A stretch of 64,000 bases of DNA from JBDSSS01 sp039928615. Its GTDB lineage: Bacteria; Actinomycetota; Actinomycetes; Actinomycetales; Dermatophilaceae. Both the position numbers and the translations under genes were made by a program. A model generated the notes under the pieces. It saw only the letters and a list, made by a program, of their open reading frames with translations. It was not told the DNA's origin and searched no databases. How positions within the stretch are numbered: position 1 is the stretch's first letter; each line of letters opens with the position of its first letter. The stretch lies in assembly GCA_039928615.1 (NCBI GenBank), contig JBDSSS010000044.1:4207-68206 (forward strand), written 5' to 3'. Shown here one piece after another: positions 7,301-14,716 of this stretch.

Positions 7301-9554
7301 CCTTGATCCGGGCGACCACCGCCTTCTGACGGGTCGAGCGCTTGTCCCTGCCGGGCCCGGTGTCGGGGAACGCGTCCGGGTCGAAGCGCGCCTCGAAGAG
7401 CTCGACGAGACTGCGTGCGATGCCGGAGTGCGTGACGAGCGCGGACTCGACGTAGTCCTGCGAGAACGTCGAGCCGCTCTGGCGCAGGTACTTCGCGACG
7501 GTCCGCAGCACGACGACCTGACGCCAGGTCAGCCCGGCAGACAGCACGAGCGCGTTGAAGCCGTCGGACTCGGCGGCGCCGTCCCACACCGCGCGGAAGG
7601 CGTCCTCGAAGCGGGTGCGGACGTCATCCGCCCCGGCGCCGGAGCCCCACGCCTCGGCGTCGGCACGGAGGCCGAAGTCGTAGATGTGGAGCAGGTCCTC
7701 GGGACCGGTGCGCACCTCGTAGGGCCGCTCGTCGGTCACCTCCACACCGAGGTGGGTGAAGAGCGGGAGCACCTCGGTCAGCGACAGGTCAGCGTGGCGG
7801 TAGAGCTTGAACCGTCGCTCTCCCGCCTGCTCCGAGGCAGCGTCCTCGTAGAGGTGCAGCGCGGTGGCCACGCCGTCACGGTCGAGCGCGTCGATGCGGT
7901 CGAGGTCAGCGGCCGCGGTCGCGACGTCGAAGTCCTCCTTGTAGGCCTCGGGCAGGACCTTCGCGTAGGCGACCATCGCGCGCGCCGCGCCCTCGGCCCC
8001 CCGCGTGACGCTGAGCACCTCGGAGAGGTCCTCGTCCCACGTCCGCGCCGCGTCGATGATCCGCTGCTCGAGATCGGCGGCGTCCACCTCGGGGATGTCG
8101 ACGCCGCTCGGCATCCGCACGACGAAGTGCAGCCGCGCGAGCACGGACTCGCTGACCCGCGTCGTGTTGTCGATGTTGGCGCCGCCGAAGGCGTCGAGCA
8201 GGATCGCCTCGATGCGCAGCCGGACCGTCGTGTTGTAGCGGTCCCGCGGCAGGTAGACCAGGCACGACATGAACCGACCGAACTCGTCGCGACGCAGGAA
8301 GAGCTTGGTCTTGCGCCGCTCCTGCAGGTGCAGGACGCTCGTCGCCACCTCGGCCAGCTGCTCCGCGCTCGTCTGGAAGAGCTCGTCGCGGGGGTAGGTC
8401 TCGAGGATCTGGAGGATGTCCTTGCCCGAGTGGCTCTCGGGGCTGAGGCCGGTGAGCTGGAGCACCTCCTGGGCCCGGACGTCGACGAGCGGGATGTCGC
8501 TGATGGCGTCGTTGTAGGCGGCGGAGGCGTAGAGGCCGAGGAAGCGCTGCTCGCCTACGCACTCCCCCCGGGCGTCGAAGGTCTTGATCGAGATGTAGTC
8601 GAGGTAGACGTCGCGGTGGACCGTCGCACGCGAGTTGGCCTTGGTGATGATGAGGATCGTCGCGTCGCGAGCCGCTCGGCTCGCGGCGGGCGTGAGGATG
8701 AGGCCGTTGCGCGCCTCGGCGCGGTCGTAGCGCAACAGACCGAGACCGGTCCCCGGCACCTGGCGTGAGACGTCCTTGCCCCGCTCGTGCGTGAGGGAGT
8801 ACTCCCGGTAGCCGAGGAAGGTGAAGTTGTTGCTCGCCAGCCACTCGAGGAACCGGCCCGCCTCGCGCGCCTGGTGGGGGTCCGTGCCGGGGGGCGCCGT
8901 GCGCTTCAGGGTGGTGGCGATCGTCAGGGCGTGCGCCCGCATCTTCGGCCAGTCCTCGACGGCGTCGCGGACGTTCTCCAGCACCTGGTGCAGCCGCGCC
9001 ACCACGTCGGGCAGCGACGCGTCGGGCAGGCGGTCGATCTCGAGGTGCATCCACGACTCGCGCACGTGGCCGACGACTCCGCGACGGGTCCGCTCGTCGT
9101 CGGCGGCGATGCCGGCCAGGGTGCCCGTCACCGATCGGGTCACCGTGATCTGCGGGTGGATGATGAGGTGGACCCCGCGGTCGAAGCCGCCGAGGGCCGC
9201 CACGACGGAGTCGACGAGGAAGGGCATGTCGTCGACGACGATCTGCACGACGGTGTGGGGTGAGTCCCAGCCGTCGTCGTCCATCGACGGGTTGAAGGCC
9301 CGCACGATGTTCGTCCCGACCGGACGCTCCTTGGCGAAGGCCTTGTGGCCCAAGGCGATCGCGGCGAGCTCATCGGCGTCACGGGCGATCAGGTCCTCGG
9401 TCGCGACGAGCCTGAAGTAGGACGTGAGCAGTCCCCGGGCCTCCGCGGTCGCCGCCTTCGACGGGCCACGGCTGCCCTGCCCCCGGGCAGGACCCGAGGA
9501 GTCGGCAGCGGCCTTCAGGACGGCGGTTCGAGACTGTTCGAGAGACGCAGACAT
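4353..9554 (-). CDS. gdh: NAD-dependent glutamate dehydrogenase (large type) with lysine-rich C-terminal tail
   Basis: A 1733-residue enzyme of the 180-kDa NAD-glutamate dehydrogenase family, which oxidises glutamate to 2-oxoglutarate and ammonia. The long N-terminal half (to ~residue 750) holds the ACT-like regulatory region. The catalytic part includes the substrate-lysine block VPTGSKGGFYAK near residue 865 and the Rossmann block GVGDMSGDVFGNG near 1008. Residues ~1648-1733 are unusual: a low-complexity tail of VAKK, AATKK and TATKK repeats ending KKVPAKKSAARR, like histone H1 or HU tails. Mycobacterial and Streptomyces homologues are about 1620-1650 residues, so the extra length is about this tail. 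The tail DNA contains perfect 15-bp repeats. The ATG at 9554 gives a normal N-terminus. It is functionally linked to pruA and kgd nearby. Confidence 0.95.
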   Translation of the reverse strand: MSASLEQSRTAVLKAAADSSGPARGQGSRGPSKAATAEARGLLTSYFRLVATEDLIARDADELAAIALGHKAFAKERPVGTNIVRAFNPSMDDDGWDSPHTVVQIVVDDMPFLVDSVVAALGGFDRGVHLIIHPQITVTRSVTGTLAGIAADDERTRRGVVGHVRESWMHLEIDRLPDASLPDVVARLHQVLENVRDAVEDWPKMRAHALTIATTLKRTAPPGTDPHQAREAGRFLEWLASNNFTFLGYREYSLTHERGKDVSRQVPGTGLGLLRYDRAEARNGLILTPAASRAARDATILIITKANSRATVHRDVYLDYISIKTFDARGECVGEQRFLGLYASAAYNDAISDIPLVDVRAQEVLQLTGLSPESHSGKDILQILETYPRDELFQTSAEQLAEVATSVLHLQERRKTKLFLRRDEFGRFMSCLVYLPRDRYNTTVRLRIEAILLDAFGGANIDNTTRVSESVLARLHFVVRMPSGVDIPEVDAADLEQRIIDAARTWDEDLSEVLSVTRGAEGAARAMVAYAKVLPEAYKEDFDVATAAADLDRIDALDRDGVATALHLYEDAASEQAGERRFKLYRHADLSLTEVLPLFTHLGVEVTDERPYEVRTGPEDLLHIYDFGLRADAEAWGSGAGADDVRTRFEDAFRAVWDGAAESDGFNALVLSAGLTWRQVVVLRTVAKYLRQSGSTFSQDYVESALVTHSGIARSLVELFEARFDPDAFPDTGPGRDKRSTRQKAVVARIKEALDEVASLDHDRIVRALLGVILASLRTNFYQPDETGEQKSYVSLKLNPKKVPDLPAPRPMFEVWVYSPRVEGVHLRFGKVARGGLRWSDRREDFRTEVLGLVKAQMVKNAVIVPTGSKGGFYAKQLPDPAVDRGAWLAEGIASYQLFISGLLDLTDNLVSGAVVPPARVVRHDEDDTYLVVAADKGTAKFSDIANGISADYGFWLDDGFASGGSAGYDHKGMGITARGAWESVKRHFREAGLDTQSEDFTCVGVGDMSGDVFGNGMLLSEHIRLVAAFDHRHIFIDPDPDAAASFAERRRMFDLPGSSWADYDSSLVSRGGAIIDRAAKSVPITAQMITALGLRSGTKTMTPAELMKAILLAPVDLLWNGGIGTYVKATSESNGEIGDRANDAIRVNGADLRCSVIGEGGNLGMSQLGRIEAALAGVRVNTDAIDNSAGVDTSDHEVNIKILLTELTRSGELTMRRRNTLLASMTDEVAEQVLRDNYEQNVLLGNARAQQHEMLTVHERLIQFLEENGDLDRGLEFLPSGSEILRRQKSGEGLVSPEFSVLVAYAKLYLKNQLITTSLPDDPWFATTLADYFPKPLRRKYADEIAAHPLRREIITNAVANSMINRGGITFAYRAGEETGANPEQVARAYVVCREIFDLAGFVRGVEATDNVVTTTAQTALYLEFRRLIDRSVRWFLTSRPAVLDIAAEVARFRPGIEAYAARMPEVLQGTESTRLRTRTRELEAKGVPEELAQQAASLLDVYSLLDCVEIAEDTGEELDDVVGVYFLTSEAFSIDAMLSRVTMLPREDRWDALARGALRDDLYAVLESLARSVLEVSRRGDDAPERMAQWSDLNADALARARTALGGIERMSHAGIAALSVALRTLRTVTKPASSSAPVSVAAPEEDGTVAKKTVAKKTVAKKTVAKKAATKKAATKKAMATEAATKKTATKKTATQKTATKKTATKKTATTKAATRATKKVPAKKSAARR
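4546..4605. repeat. 15-bp tandem repeat in the glutamate dehydrogenase tail
   Basis: Four consecutive copies of TTCTTCGCCACGGTC (the last ending in G) encode TVAKK on the minus strand. Degenerate relatives continue to about 4400 and encode the (A/T)-A-T-K-K repeats. Replication slippage could change the tail length between strains. Confidence 0.85.
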
Positions 9555-9696
9555 GCGGTTGTGGATTCCTCACCAGTGGGCCCGTGCGCGCCACCGCGTC
9601 GTGACGCACATCTCACGATGTGAGCCTATCGCCATCACACCCCGGGCCCGCACCCCCGTCGGTGGAGAACTCGCCGGGACGGCGTCCGTGCCTGCC

Positions 9697-9702
9697 TAGA
9701 GT
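9697..9702 (+). promoter_or_regulatory. Candidate -10 box for a leaderless transcript
   Basis: TAGAGT is followed by six bases and the ATG at 9709. No ribosome-binding site is seen. Confidence 0.5.
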
Positions 9703-9708
9703 GGCCCC

Positions 9709-10017
9709 ATGACCGACCGGATCCCCGCCGCGGCCCCGGGCGCGTCGGTGACGATGCGCGGGCTGGCCCGGGCCCGCACCGGCACCGGGGAGATGGGGCA
9801 CGAGCTGCTCACCCACCTGCCCGAGCTCGGCGACCCCGACACCCAACGCGAGCTGGACGGCTGGGTCGAGCAGGCCGCGGACACTCTGCAGGCAGTGTCG
9901 TCCGCGATCGAGCAGCGGCTCCTCGAGCTGGGTCGCGGCGCCGTCGCCGCAGAGGGAGCCGGCGGAGGTCTCACGGGCCCGACCCGGCCGGCGTCGGCCG
10001 AGGAGCGACGCCCGTGA
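9709..10017 (+). CDS. Hypothetical helical protein (first of a pair)
   Basis: A 102-residue protein I do not recognise. Residues ~15-85 are predicted helical by eye, with regular leucine spacing (ELLTHLPEL, LDGWVEQAADTLQAVSSAIEQRLLELG), and the last 20 residues are a disordered Gly/Pro-rich tail. There is no signal peptide, membrane segment or cysteine. It overlaps the next gene by four bases (GTGA), so the two are translationally coupled and probably interact. Size, helical content and pairing recall small WXG100-like proteins, but the WxG turn is missing (it has GWVE), so I do not assign it there. It looks leaderless, with TAGAGT six bases before ATG. Confidence 0.7.
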   Translation: MTDRIPAAAPGASVTMRGLARARTGTGEMGHELLTHLPELGDPDTQRELDGWVEQAADTLQAVSSAIEQRLLELGRGAVAAEGAGGGLTGPTRPASAEERRP

Positions 10018-10550
10018 CCTGGCCCGACCCCGGCAGCGTGTCGGCCCTCGGCGGCGTCCTGCGCACGCAGGCCCTTCGTCTGGCCGACCACGAGGACAGG
10101 CTCGAGGTGACGGCCCGCCGCGCGGTCCGATACGGCGCCGTCGACCCCACCCTCGCCGAGCGCGCCCTGCTCCGCGAGACGGCGGTCGAGCTCGACCGCA
10201 TCGGGGCGGCGCTGCAGGCCTGGACCGCCGACACGACCGAGGACAGCGCCCGACTGCGCGTGCTCGCACACGAGGCCGCCCGCTCGGAGCTGCGGGTCGA
10301 GGGGCACCTCGTCGTCGAGACCCCTGCCCCGAGCCGGGTCGACCCGACGGTCCGGCTGCGCGAGACAGCCCGCCTGCAGGAGCGGCTCAACCGCCTCACG
10401 GCGTCCCGGACCCGGGGGCTGGGGCGGCTGCGACGCGAGCTCGAGTCCTCGGCCGTGGCCCTCCAGCGGCTGACCACCCGGGCGCGCACCGCGTCCTGGG
10501 GCGCCGACCCCGCCACCGGGCGTCCGCGTGTTCTCGACGAGGTGGAATAG
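10014..10550 (+). CDS. Hypothetical helical protein (second of a pair)
   Basis: A 178-residue, Arg/Glu/Ala/Leu-rich protein without signal peptide, membrane segments or recognisable catalytic motif. Most of it should be long amphipathic helices, with possible coiled coil in residues ~20-90 and ~115-160 (RLQERLNRLTASRTRGLGRL). The GTG start overlaps the stop of the previous gene in a GTGA junction, so both are made from one mRNA. The next gene (DUF2505) begins just after its stop but has its own candidate -10 box inside the end of this gene. Function is unknown; a structural or secreted-complex partner role is only a guess. Confidence 0.7.
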   Translation: MTWPDPGSVSALGGVLRTQALRLADHEDRLEVTARRAVRYGAVDPTLAERALLRETAVELDRIGAALQAWTADTTEDSARLRVLAHEAARSELRVEGHLVVETPAPSRVDPTVRLRETARLQERLNRLTASRTRGLGRLRRELESSAVALQRLTTRARTASWGADPATGRPRVLDEVE

Positions 10551-10553
10551 CGT
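10548..10553 (+). promoter_or_regulatory. Candidate internal -10 box before the DUF2505 gene
   Basis: TAGCGT overlaps the stop codon of the preceding gene and lies seven bases before the ATG at 10561, the same spacing as other presumed leaderless genes here. Confidence 0.4.
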
Positions 10554-10560
10554 GTCCACC

Positions 10561-11058
10561 ATGAGGATCACCGAGAAGATCGACTACCCGGCCGGCCCCG
10601 CCACGGTGTTCGCCATGCTCACCACCGAGGCCTTCCAGGAGCGCAAGTGCGCCGAGGCCGGAGCCCTGAGCCACGGCGTCGACATCACCGAGACCGGTGG
10701 CGGTGCGCGGATCATCACCAACCGCGACCTGCCCACCGACGGCCTGCCCGACTTCGCCAAGTCGATGGTCGGCAACCGTCTGGCGATCACCGAGACCTAC
10801 GTCTGGGCCGCCGAGAGCGGCGACGGCACCCGTCCCGGGACCCTCACCGTCGAGGTCGCGGGCGCGCCGGTGGCCCTGCACGCCACGGTGCGGATGGCTC
10901 CCGGTGGCTCGGGCACCACGATCGCGATCGACGGCGACCTCAAGGCCTCCATCCCGCTCTTCGGGGGCAAGGTCGAGAAGGCCTCCGCACCCGCGGTCAT
11001 CGACGCCATCCGCGGTGAGCAGCGCACCGGCACCGCGTGGCTCACCGAGAACGCCTGA
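10561..11058 (+). CDS. DUF2505 domain protein (START/SRPBCC-like fold)
   Basis: A 165-residue protein matching the actinobacterial DUF2505 family, which belongs to the START-like (SRPBCC) superfamily of small hydrophobic-ligand-binding folds. The beginning RITEKIDYPAGPATVFAMLTTEAFQERKC is typical, and the C-terminal helix covers residues ~135-160. No catalytic residues are known. The ATG at 10561 is chosen over an in-frame GTG at 10552 because it gives the family N-terminus and fits the TAGCGT box. A long hairpin terminator follows. Ligand and pathway are unknown. Confidence 0.85.
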   Translation: MRITEKIDYPAGPATVFAMLTTEAFQERKCAEAGALSHGVDITETGGGARIITNRDLPTDGLPDFAKSMVGNRLAITETYVWAAESGDGTRPGTLTVEVAGAPVALHATVRMAPGGSGTTIAIDGDLKASIPLFGGKVEKASAPAVIDAIRGEQRTGTAWLTENA

Positions 11059-11072
11059 GTCCCCACCCCTTC

Positions 11073-11118
11073 ACAGACGTATGCCGCCGAGCTCACGAGC
11101 TCGGCGGCATACCTCTGT
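11073..11118. terminator. Long bidirectional hairpin after the DUF2505 gene
   Basis: A perfect 15-bp stem (11079-11093 with 11098-11112) closes on the loop CACG. After a C-C mismatch it extends by five more pairs (ACAGA with TCTGT). The arms begin with the recurring octamer GTATGCCG and end with its complement. It can end the DUF2505 transcript and also stop transcripts from pruA. Confidence 0.75.
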
Positions 11119-11222
11119 CCTCGCGTCCTGGGTCAGCCCATCACCCTGCGGGCTGACCCCACGAACGCTCCGGTCCTGCCTCGCTGGCGCTCGGTCGATC
11201 CTCGCGTCCTGGGTCAGCCCAT
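11118..11222. repeat. 24-bp direct repeat containing a copy of the pruA 3' end
   Basis: The 24 bases at 11118-11141 recur exactly at 11199-11222, where they include the last codons and stop of pruA. The outer copy therefore looks like a duplicated gene end. Confidence 0.8.
11130..11159 (-). terminator. Hairpin downstream of pruA
   Basis: GGGTCAGCCC at 11130-11139 pairs with GGGCTGACCC at 11150-11159, a 10-bp stem without T-tract. The second arm can also pair with the pruA-end copy at 11211-11220, so two alternative stems are possible in a pruA transcript. Confidence 0.55.
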
Positions 11223-12842
11223 GTGCGGGTAGGCGTGGGTCTTCGGCGGCACGAACGTCTCCTTGATCGAGCGCACGCTCGTCCAGCGAAGCAGGTTCTG
11301 CGCGGCGCCCGCCTTGTCGTTGGTGCCCGAGGCGCGGCCGCCACCGAAGGGCTGCTGCCCGACGACGGCGCCGGTCGGCTTGTCGTTGATGTAGAAGTTG
11401 CCGGCCGCGAAGCGCAGCCGCTTCGTGGCGTCGGCGATGACCCGGCGGTCCTGGGAGATGATCGAGCCGGTCAGCCCGAACGGCGCGAACCGCTCCATCT
11501 GGTCGAGCACCTGGTCGTACTGCGCGTCCGGGTAGACGTGGACCGACAGGATCGGGCCGAAGTACTCGGTCTTGAACGACTCGTCCGTCGCGTCCTCGAT
11601 CTCGAGGACGGTGGGCCGCACGAAGTAGCCGACCGAGTCGTCGTAGGTCCCGCCCGCGACGACGTCGATGCCCTTCGTCGCGTGGGCCCGGTCGATCGCT
11701 GCCTTGTGCTTGGCGAAGGAACGGTCGTCGATGACGGCGCCCATGAAGTTGGACAGGTCGGTGACGTCACCCTGGGTGAGTGCGTTGGTGATGTCGACGA
11801 GGTCACCCTTGATCCGCTTCCACAGCGACGCGGGGACGTAGGCGCGTGAGGCGGCCGAGCACTTCTGCCCCTGGAACTCGAACGCGCCGCGGATCATCGC
11901 GGTGCGCAGCACGTCGGGGTCGGCGGTCGGGTGGGCGAGGATGAAGTCCTTGCCCCCGGTCTCGCCGACGAGGCGGGGGTAGGTCCGGTAGCGCTGGAGG
12001 TTCGCCCCGACTTCCGACCACAGGTGCTGGAAGGTCGGCGTCGAGCCGGTGAAGTGGATGCCCGCGAGGTCCTCGTCAGCAAGTGCGGCCTTCGACACGT
12101 TGATGCCGTCACCGGTCACCATGTTGATGACCCCCGGCGGCATCCCCGCCTCCTCGAGCAGTTCCATCGTCAGCTGTGCGGCGAACTGCTGCGTCGGCGA
12201 CGGCTTCCACACGACGGTGTTGCCCATCAGCGCGGGAGCGGTGGGGAGGTTGCCGGCGATGGCGGTGAAGTTGAACGGGGTGATCGCGTAGACGAAGCCC
12301 TCGAGCGAGCGGTAGTCGGAGCGGTTCCAGATGCCCTTCGCGTTGAGCGGGGGCTGCTCCTGCAGGATGCCGCGGGCGAAGTGGACGTTGAGCCGCCAGA
12401 AGTCGATGAGCTCGCACGCCGCGTCGATCTCGGCCTGGTATGCCGTCTTGCTCTGGCCCAGCATCGTCGCGGCGTTGAGACGGGCCCGCCACGGGCCGGC
12501 GAGCAGCTCGGCAGCCTTGAGCAGGATCGCGGCGCGGTCGTCGAAGTCGAGCTCGCGCCACATCGGGGCGGCCGCCTTCGCCGCATCCACCGCGGCCTGG
12601 CCCTCCTTGACGGTGGCGTCGCGCAGCGTGCCGAGCACCTTGCGGTGGGCGTGCGGCTGGCGGACGTCGATCGTGCGGCCGGTGCCGGTGACGCGCTCCC
12701 CGGCGATGGTGTGGGGCAGCTCGACGGGGGCGCTGCCGAGCTCGACGAGGGCCACCTCGAGGGCGGCGCGCTCCGGGGAGCCGGGGGCGTAGTCGAGCAC
12801 CGGCTCGTTGACCGGGGCGGGGACGTGGGTCACTGCATCCAT
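11214..12842 (-). CDS. pruA: L-glutamate gamma-semialdehyde (P5C) dehydrogenase
   Basis: A 542-residue aldehyde dehydrogenase of the group 2 P5C dehydrogenase family; it oxidises glutamate semialdehyde from proline or ornithine to glutamate with NAD+. Visible motifs are the catalytic cysteine block GQKCSAASRAYVP near residues 346-358, the general-base glutamate block VGETGGKDF near residue 313, and the C-terminal QPFGGGRASGTNDKAG. I place the start at the ATG at 12842 because AGGAG sits six bases upstream; the ATG at 12848 directly abuts AGGAG. No proline dehydrogenase gene is in the window. Its product is the substrate of the large glutamate dehydrogenase encoded a few genes away. Confidence 0.95.
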   Translation of the reverse strand: MDAVTHVPAPVNEPVLDYAPGSPERAALEVALVELGSAPVELPHTIAGERVTGTGRTIDVRQPHAHRKVLGTLRDATVKEGQAAVDAAKAAAPMWRELDFDDRAAILLKAAELLAGPWRARLNAATMLGQSKTAYQAEIDAACELIDFWRLNVHFARGILQEQPPLNAKGIWNRSDYRSLEGFVYAITPFNFTAIAGNLPTAPALMGNTVVWKPSPTQQFAAQLTMELLEEAGMPPGVINMVTGDGINVSKAALADEDLAGIHFTGSTPTFQHLWSEVGANLQRYRTYPRLVGETGGKDFILAHPTADPDVLRTAMIRGAFEFQGQKCSAASRAYVPASLWKRIKGDLVDITNALTQGDVTDLSNFMGAVIDDRSFAKHKAAIDRAHATKGIDVVAGGTYDDSVGYFVRPTVLEIEDATDESFKTEYFGPILSVHVYPDAQYDQVLDQMERFAPFGLTGSIISQDRRVIADATKRLRFAAGNFYINDKPTGAVVGQQPFGGGRASGTNDKAGAAQNLLRWTSVRSIKETFVPPKTHAYPHMG

Positions 12843-12914
12843 CGACATCTCCTAGGGATGGGGGCGTCGCCTGGTGGGCGCGATCGCCCCCATCGTTCCA
12901 CGTCCTCGCTGCGC

Positions 12915-13325
12915 TCAGGAAAGGACGGTGATGCCCCAGGGGTAGCGGTAGCCCTCGCCGCGGTTGGCGGCCATCGCCGCACGGACGTGGAACCACACCG
13001 CCGCGACGAAGGCCACGCCCCAGAGGACGAGAGCGACGGGGATGGCGATGATCGTGAAGAAGCAGACCCAGCCGACGAGGGTGATCGCCCAGATCATGAG
13101 GTTGAAGTTGAAGGCGCCGGCCGCGGCCTGGCGGATGAAGGGGCTGCGGTCCTTGTGGATCGCCCAGATGACGAGCGGGCCGACGATCGAGAGCCAGCCG
13201 GCGGACAGGACCGCGGCGGCGAGCGTCGAGACGTGGGCGACGATGGCCCACGTGCGCTCGTCCGCGCTCGTCGTCGTCGGCAGGGAAGCGTCGTGTCGAG
13301 GGGTGGGGTTCGGGGTCGCGTTCAT
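12915..13325 (-). CDS. DUF4870 family membrane protein
   Basis: A 136-residue protein with a polar N-terminal segment of about 35 residues followed by hydrophobic helices at ~40-65, ~85-105 and ~105-130 (WAITLVGWVCFFTIIAIPVALVLWG). The core ERTWAIVAHVSTLAAAVL and IHKDRSPFIRQAAAGAFNFNL are typical of DUF4870 proteins, whose function is unknown. The start ATG at 13325 gives a normal length; GGAG and GAGGA lie just upstream. It stands alone between pruA and an SGNH hydrolase gene, all on the minus strand. Confidence 0.85.
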   Translation of the reverse strand: MNATPNPTPRHDASLPTTTSADERTWAIVAHVSTLAAAVLSAGWLSIVGPLVIWAIHKDRSPFIRQAAAGAFNFNLMIWAITLVGWVCFFTIIAIPVALVLWGVAFVAAVWFHVRAAMAANRGEGYRYPWGITVLS

Positions 13326-13387
13326 GTCTCCATCGTCCTCGCCGCCGGGTCGGGGCACCATGGTGGTCCGCCCTGACCCGACCCTGA

Positions 13388-14089
13388 TCAGACCCTGACC
13401 GGCTCGTCGACCTCGAGCGAGCAGACCGCACTGGTCGGGTCGTCGATGCCCAGGGTGCGGAAGAGCTCCAGGGCGAGGGCCACGTGTCCGTCGGCGCTGG
13501 GGTGCACGTCGTCGTCCAGCCAGCCGTCGGGTGCGACGTCGTCGGGACCGGCGGACCGGGCCCAGCGGGCCGTGTGGTCGACGAGGACGACTCCGAGGTC
13601 GGCAGCGACGGTGCGGACCTGGGCGGCATACGCCTCGAGCTGCTCGGGCGTGCGTGACCCGGCCGCCCGGACCGGGGGCGGGGTCTGCAGGACGACGGTC
13701 GCACCCACGTCGCGGGACCGCTGGACGATCTGGTCGAGGCGGTAGCGGTAGCCCCGCACCCCGTCCGGTCCCTCGAGCATGTCGTTGGTGCCGAACATGA
13801 CGAGCACGACGTCGGGAGCGAACCGACTCGCGCGCCAGTGGAACTCGGGCAGGAGACTGTCGGTCGTGCTCCCGGACACCCCGGAGTTGACGACGGCGTC
13901 GCCCAGCCTGCCGAGTTCGCCCCGCACCCGCTCGGCGAAGTGCTCGACGAAGCCGCGCCGACCCCGGGTGTGCGCCACGCCCTGCGTGATGCTGTCCCCG
14001 AGGAACGCCCAGGTGACCGGTGGACCGGCGAGCACCTCGCGCAGTCGCTCGGCGTCCCGGCGGGCGTACTCGTCAGCGGTGTAGTCCAT
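13388..14089 (-). CDS. SGNH/GDSL-family hydrolase
   Basis: A 233-residue SGNH hydrolase. The nucleophile block FLGDSITQG places the catalytic serine at residue 33. Conserved block III is FGTNDM, and DDVHPSADGH near the C-terminus supplies Asp and His. There is no signal peptide, so a cytosolic esterase acting on an unknown ester is likely. The ATG at 14089 fits the family start and has TACGTT six bases upstream, as for a leaderless gene. It is a different subfamily from the SGNH protein at 826-1608, with little shared sequence outside the motifs. Confidence 0.9.
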   Translation of the reverse strand: MDYTADEYARRDAERLREVLAGPPVTWAFLGDSITQGVAHTRGRRGFVEHFAERVRGELGRLGDAVVNSGVSGSTTDSLLPEFHWRASRFAPDVVLVMFGTNDMLEGPDGVRGYRYRLDQIVQRSRDVGATVVLQTPPPVRAAGSRTPEQLEAYAAQVRTVAADLGVVLVDHTARWARSAGPDDVAPDGWLDDDVHPSADGHVALALELFRTLGIDDPTSAVCSLEVDEPVRV

Positions 14090-14095
14090 CAGCGC

Positions 14096-14101
14096 AACGT
14101 A
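14096..14101 (-). promoter_or_regulatory. Candidate -10 box for a leaderless transcript
   Basis: On the minus strand TACGTT is followed by six bases and the ATG at 14089. Confidence 0.4.
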
Positions 14102-14160
14102 ACAACCCCGCTGCCCGCCGTGACCCCCCAAGACCAGTGGGTGGGACGCCCGCAGCGGCC

Positions 14161-14709
14161 TCAGCACACATCGGGCTCGTGCCAACGGCGCAGGACCGCG
14201 GCCCAGACCGCGGCGCTGTCCGGGACGACCGCGCCGGGGGTCGTCCCGAGGATCCGGACGAGGCGCTCCACCGTCACCCACTCCCCTCCGGCCACCTCCT
14301 CGGGCTGCCACACGATCGGCCCGTCCCACCTCACGGTGTAACGGTGGGCGTGGTAGCGCGTGTGCGCGTCGGCGTAGGCGACCGACCCGAGCGGCACCAG
14401 GGGCCGGCCGTGCACGCCGAGCTCCTCCCGGACCTCGCGGACCGCCCCGTCGGCCGGGTCCTCGCCCGCGAGCACGACGCCCCCGGCGGCGAGGTCGAGC
14501 AGCCCGGGGTAGACGTCCTTGACCGCCGTCCGCCGGTGCAGGTAGACCCGTCCGGCCTCGTCACGGACGACGACGGACGATGCGGCGTGCCAGAGGTTCT
14601 CGGTGCGCACCCGCGACCGGGGGGCGCTGCCCACGACGCGGCCGGCCTCGTCGTAGAGAGCCACGACCTCGTCGAGGGGCCCGGTCGGCCCCGCGCTGGT
14701 GTCGGTCAC
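14161..14709 (-). CDS. Nudix hydrolase
   Basis: A 182-residue Nudix protein. The Nudix box spans residues ~76-98 (G-x5-E then REVREELGV), giving the metal-binding REUXEE glutamates. The N-terminal LYDEAGRVVGSAPRSRVRTENLWHAA and later YLHRRTAVKDVYPGLLD resemble the IPP-isomerase-like YfcD group. The substrate is a nucleoside diphosphate derivative or similar but cannot be specified. The GTG start at 14709 lies just downstream of the DUF6912 gene stop, so it is probably co-transcribed with the two genes before it. Confidence 0.85.
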   Translation of the reverse strand: MTDTSAGPTGPLDEVVALYDEAGRVVGSAPRSRVRTENLWHAASSVVVRDEAGRVYLHRRTAVKDVYPGLLDLAAGGVVLAGEDPADGAVREVREELGVHGRPLVPLGSVAYADAHTRYHAHRYTVRWDGPIVWQPEEVAGGEWVTVERLVRILGTTPGAVVPDSAAVWAAVLRRWHEPDVC

Positions 14710-14716
14710 GCTGGCC

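Noticed and set aside
5778..8768. A 996-codon plus-strand open frame opposite the glutamate dehydrogenase gene
   Set aside because: Antisense to conserved catalytic sequence, with no start signal or recognisable domain.
9709..10550. Type VII secretion (WXG100) pair
   Set aside because: The small protein lacks the WxG turn and no EccC-type ATPase gene is nearby, so size and helicity alone are not enough.
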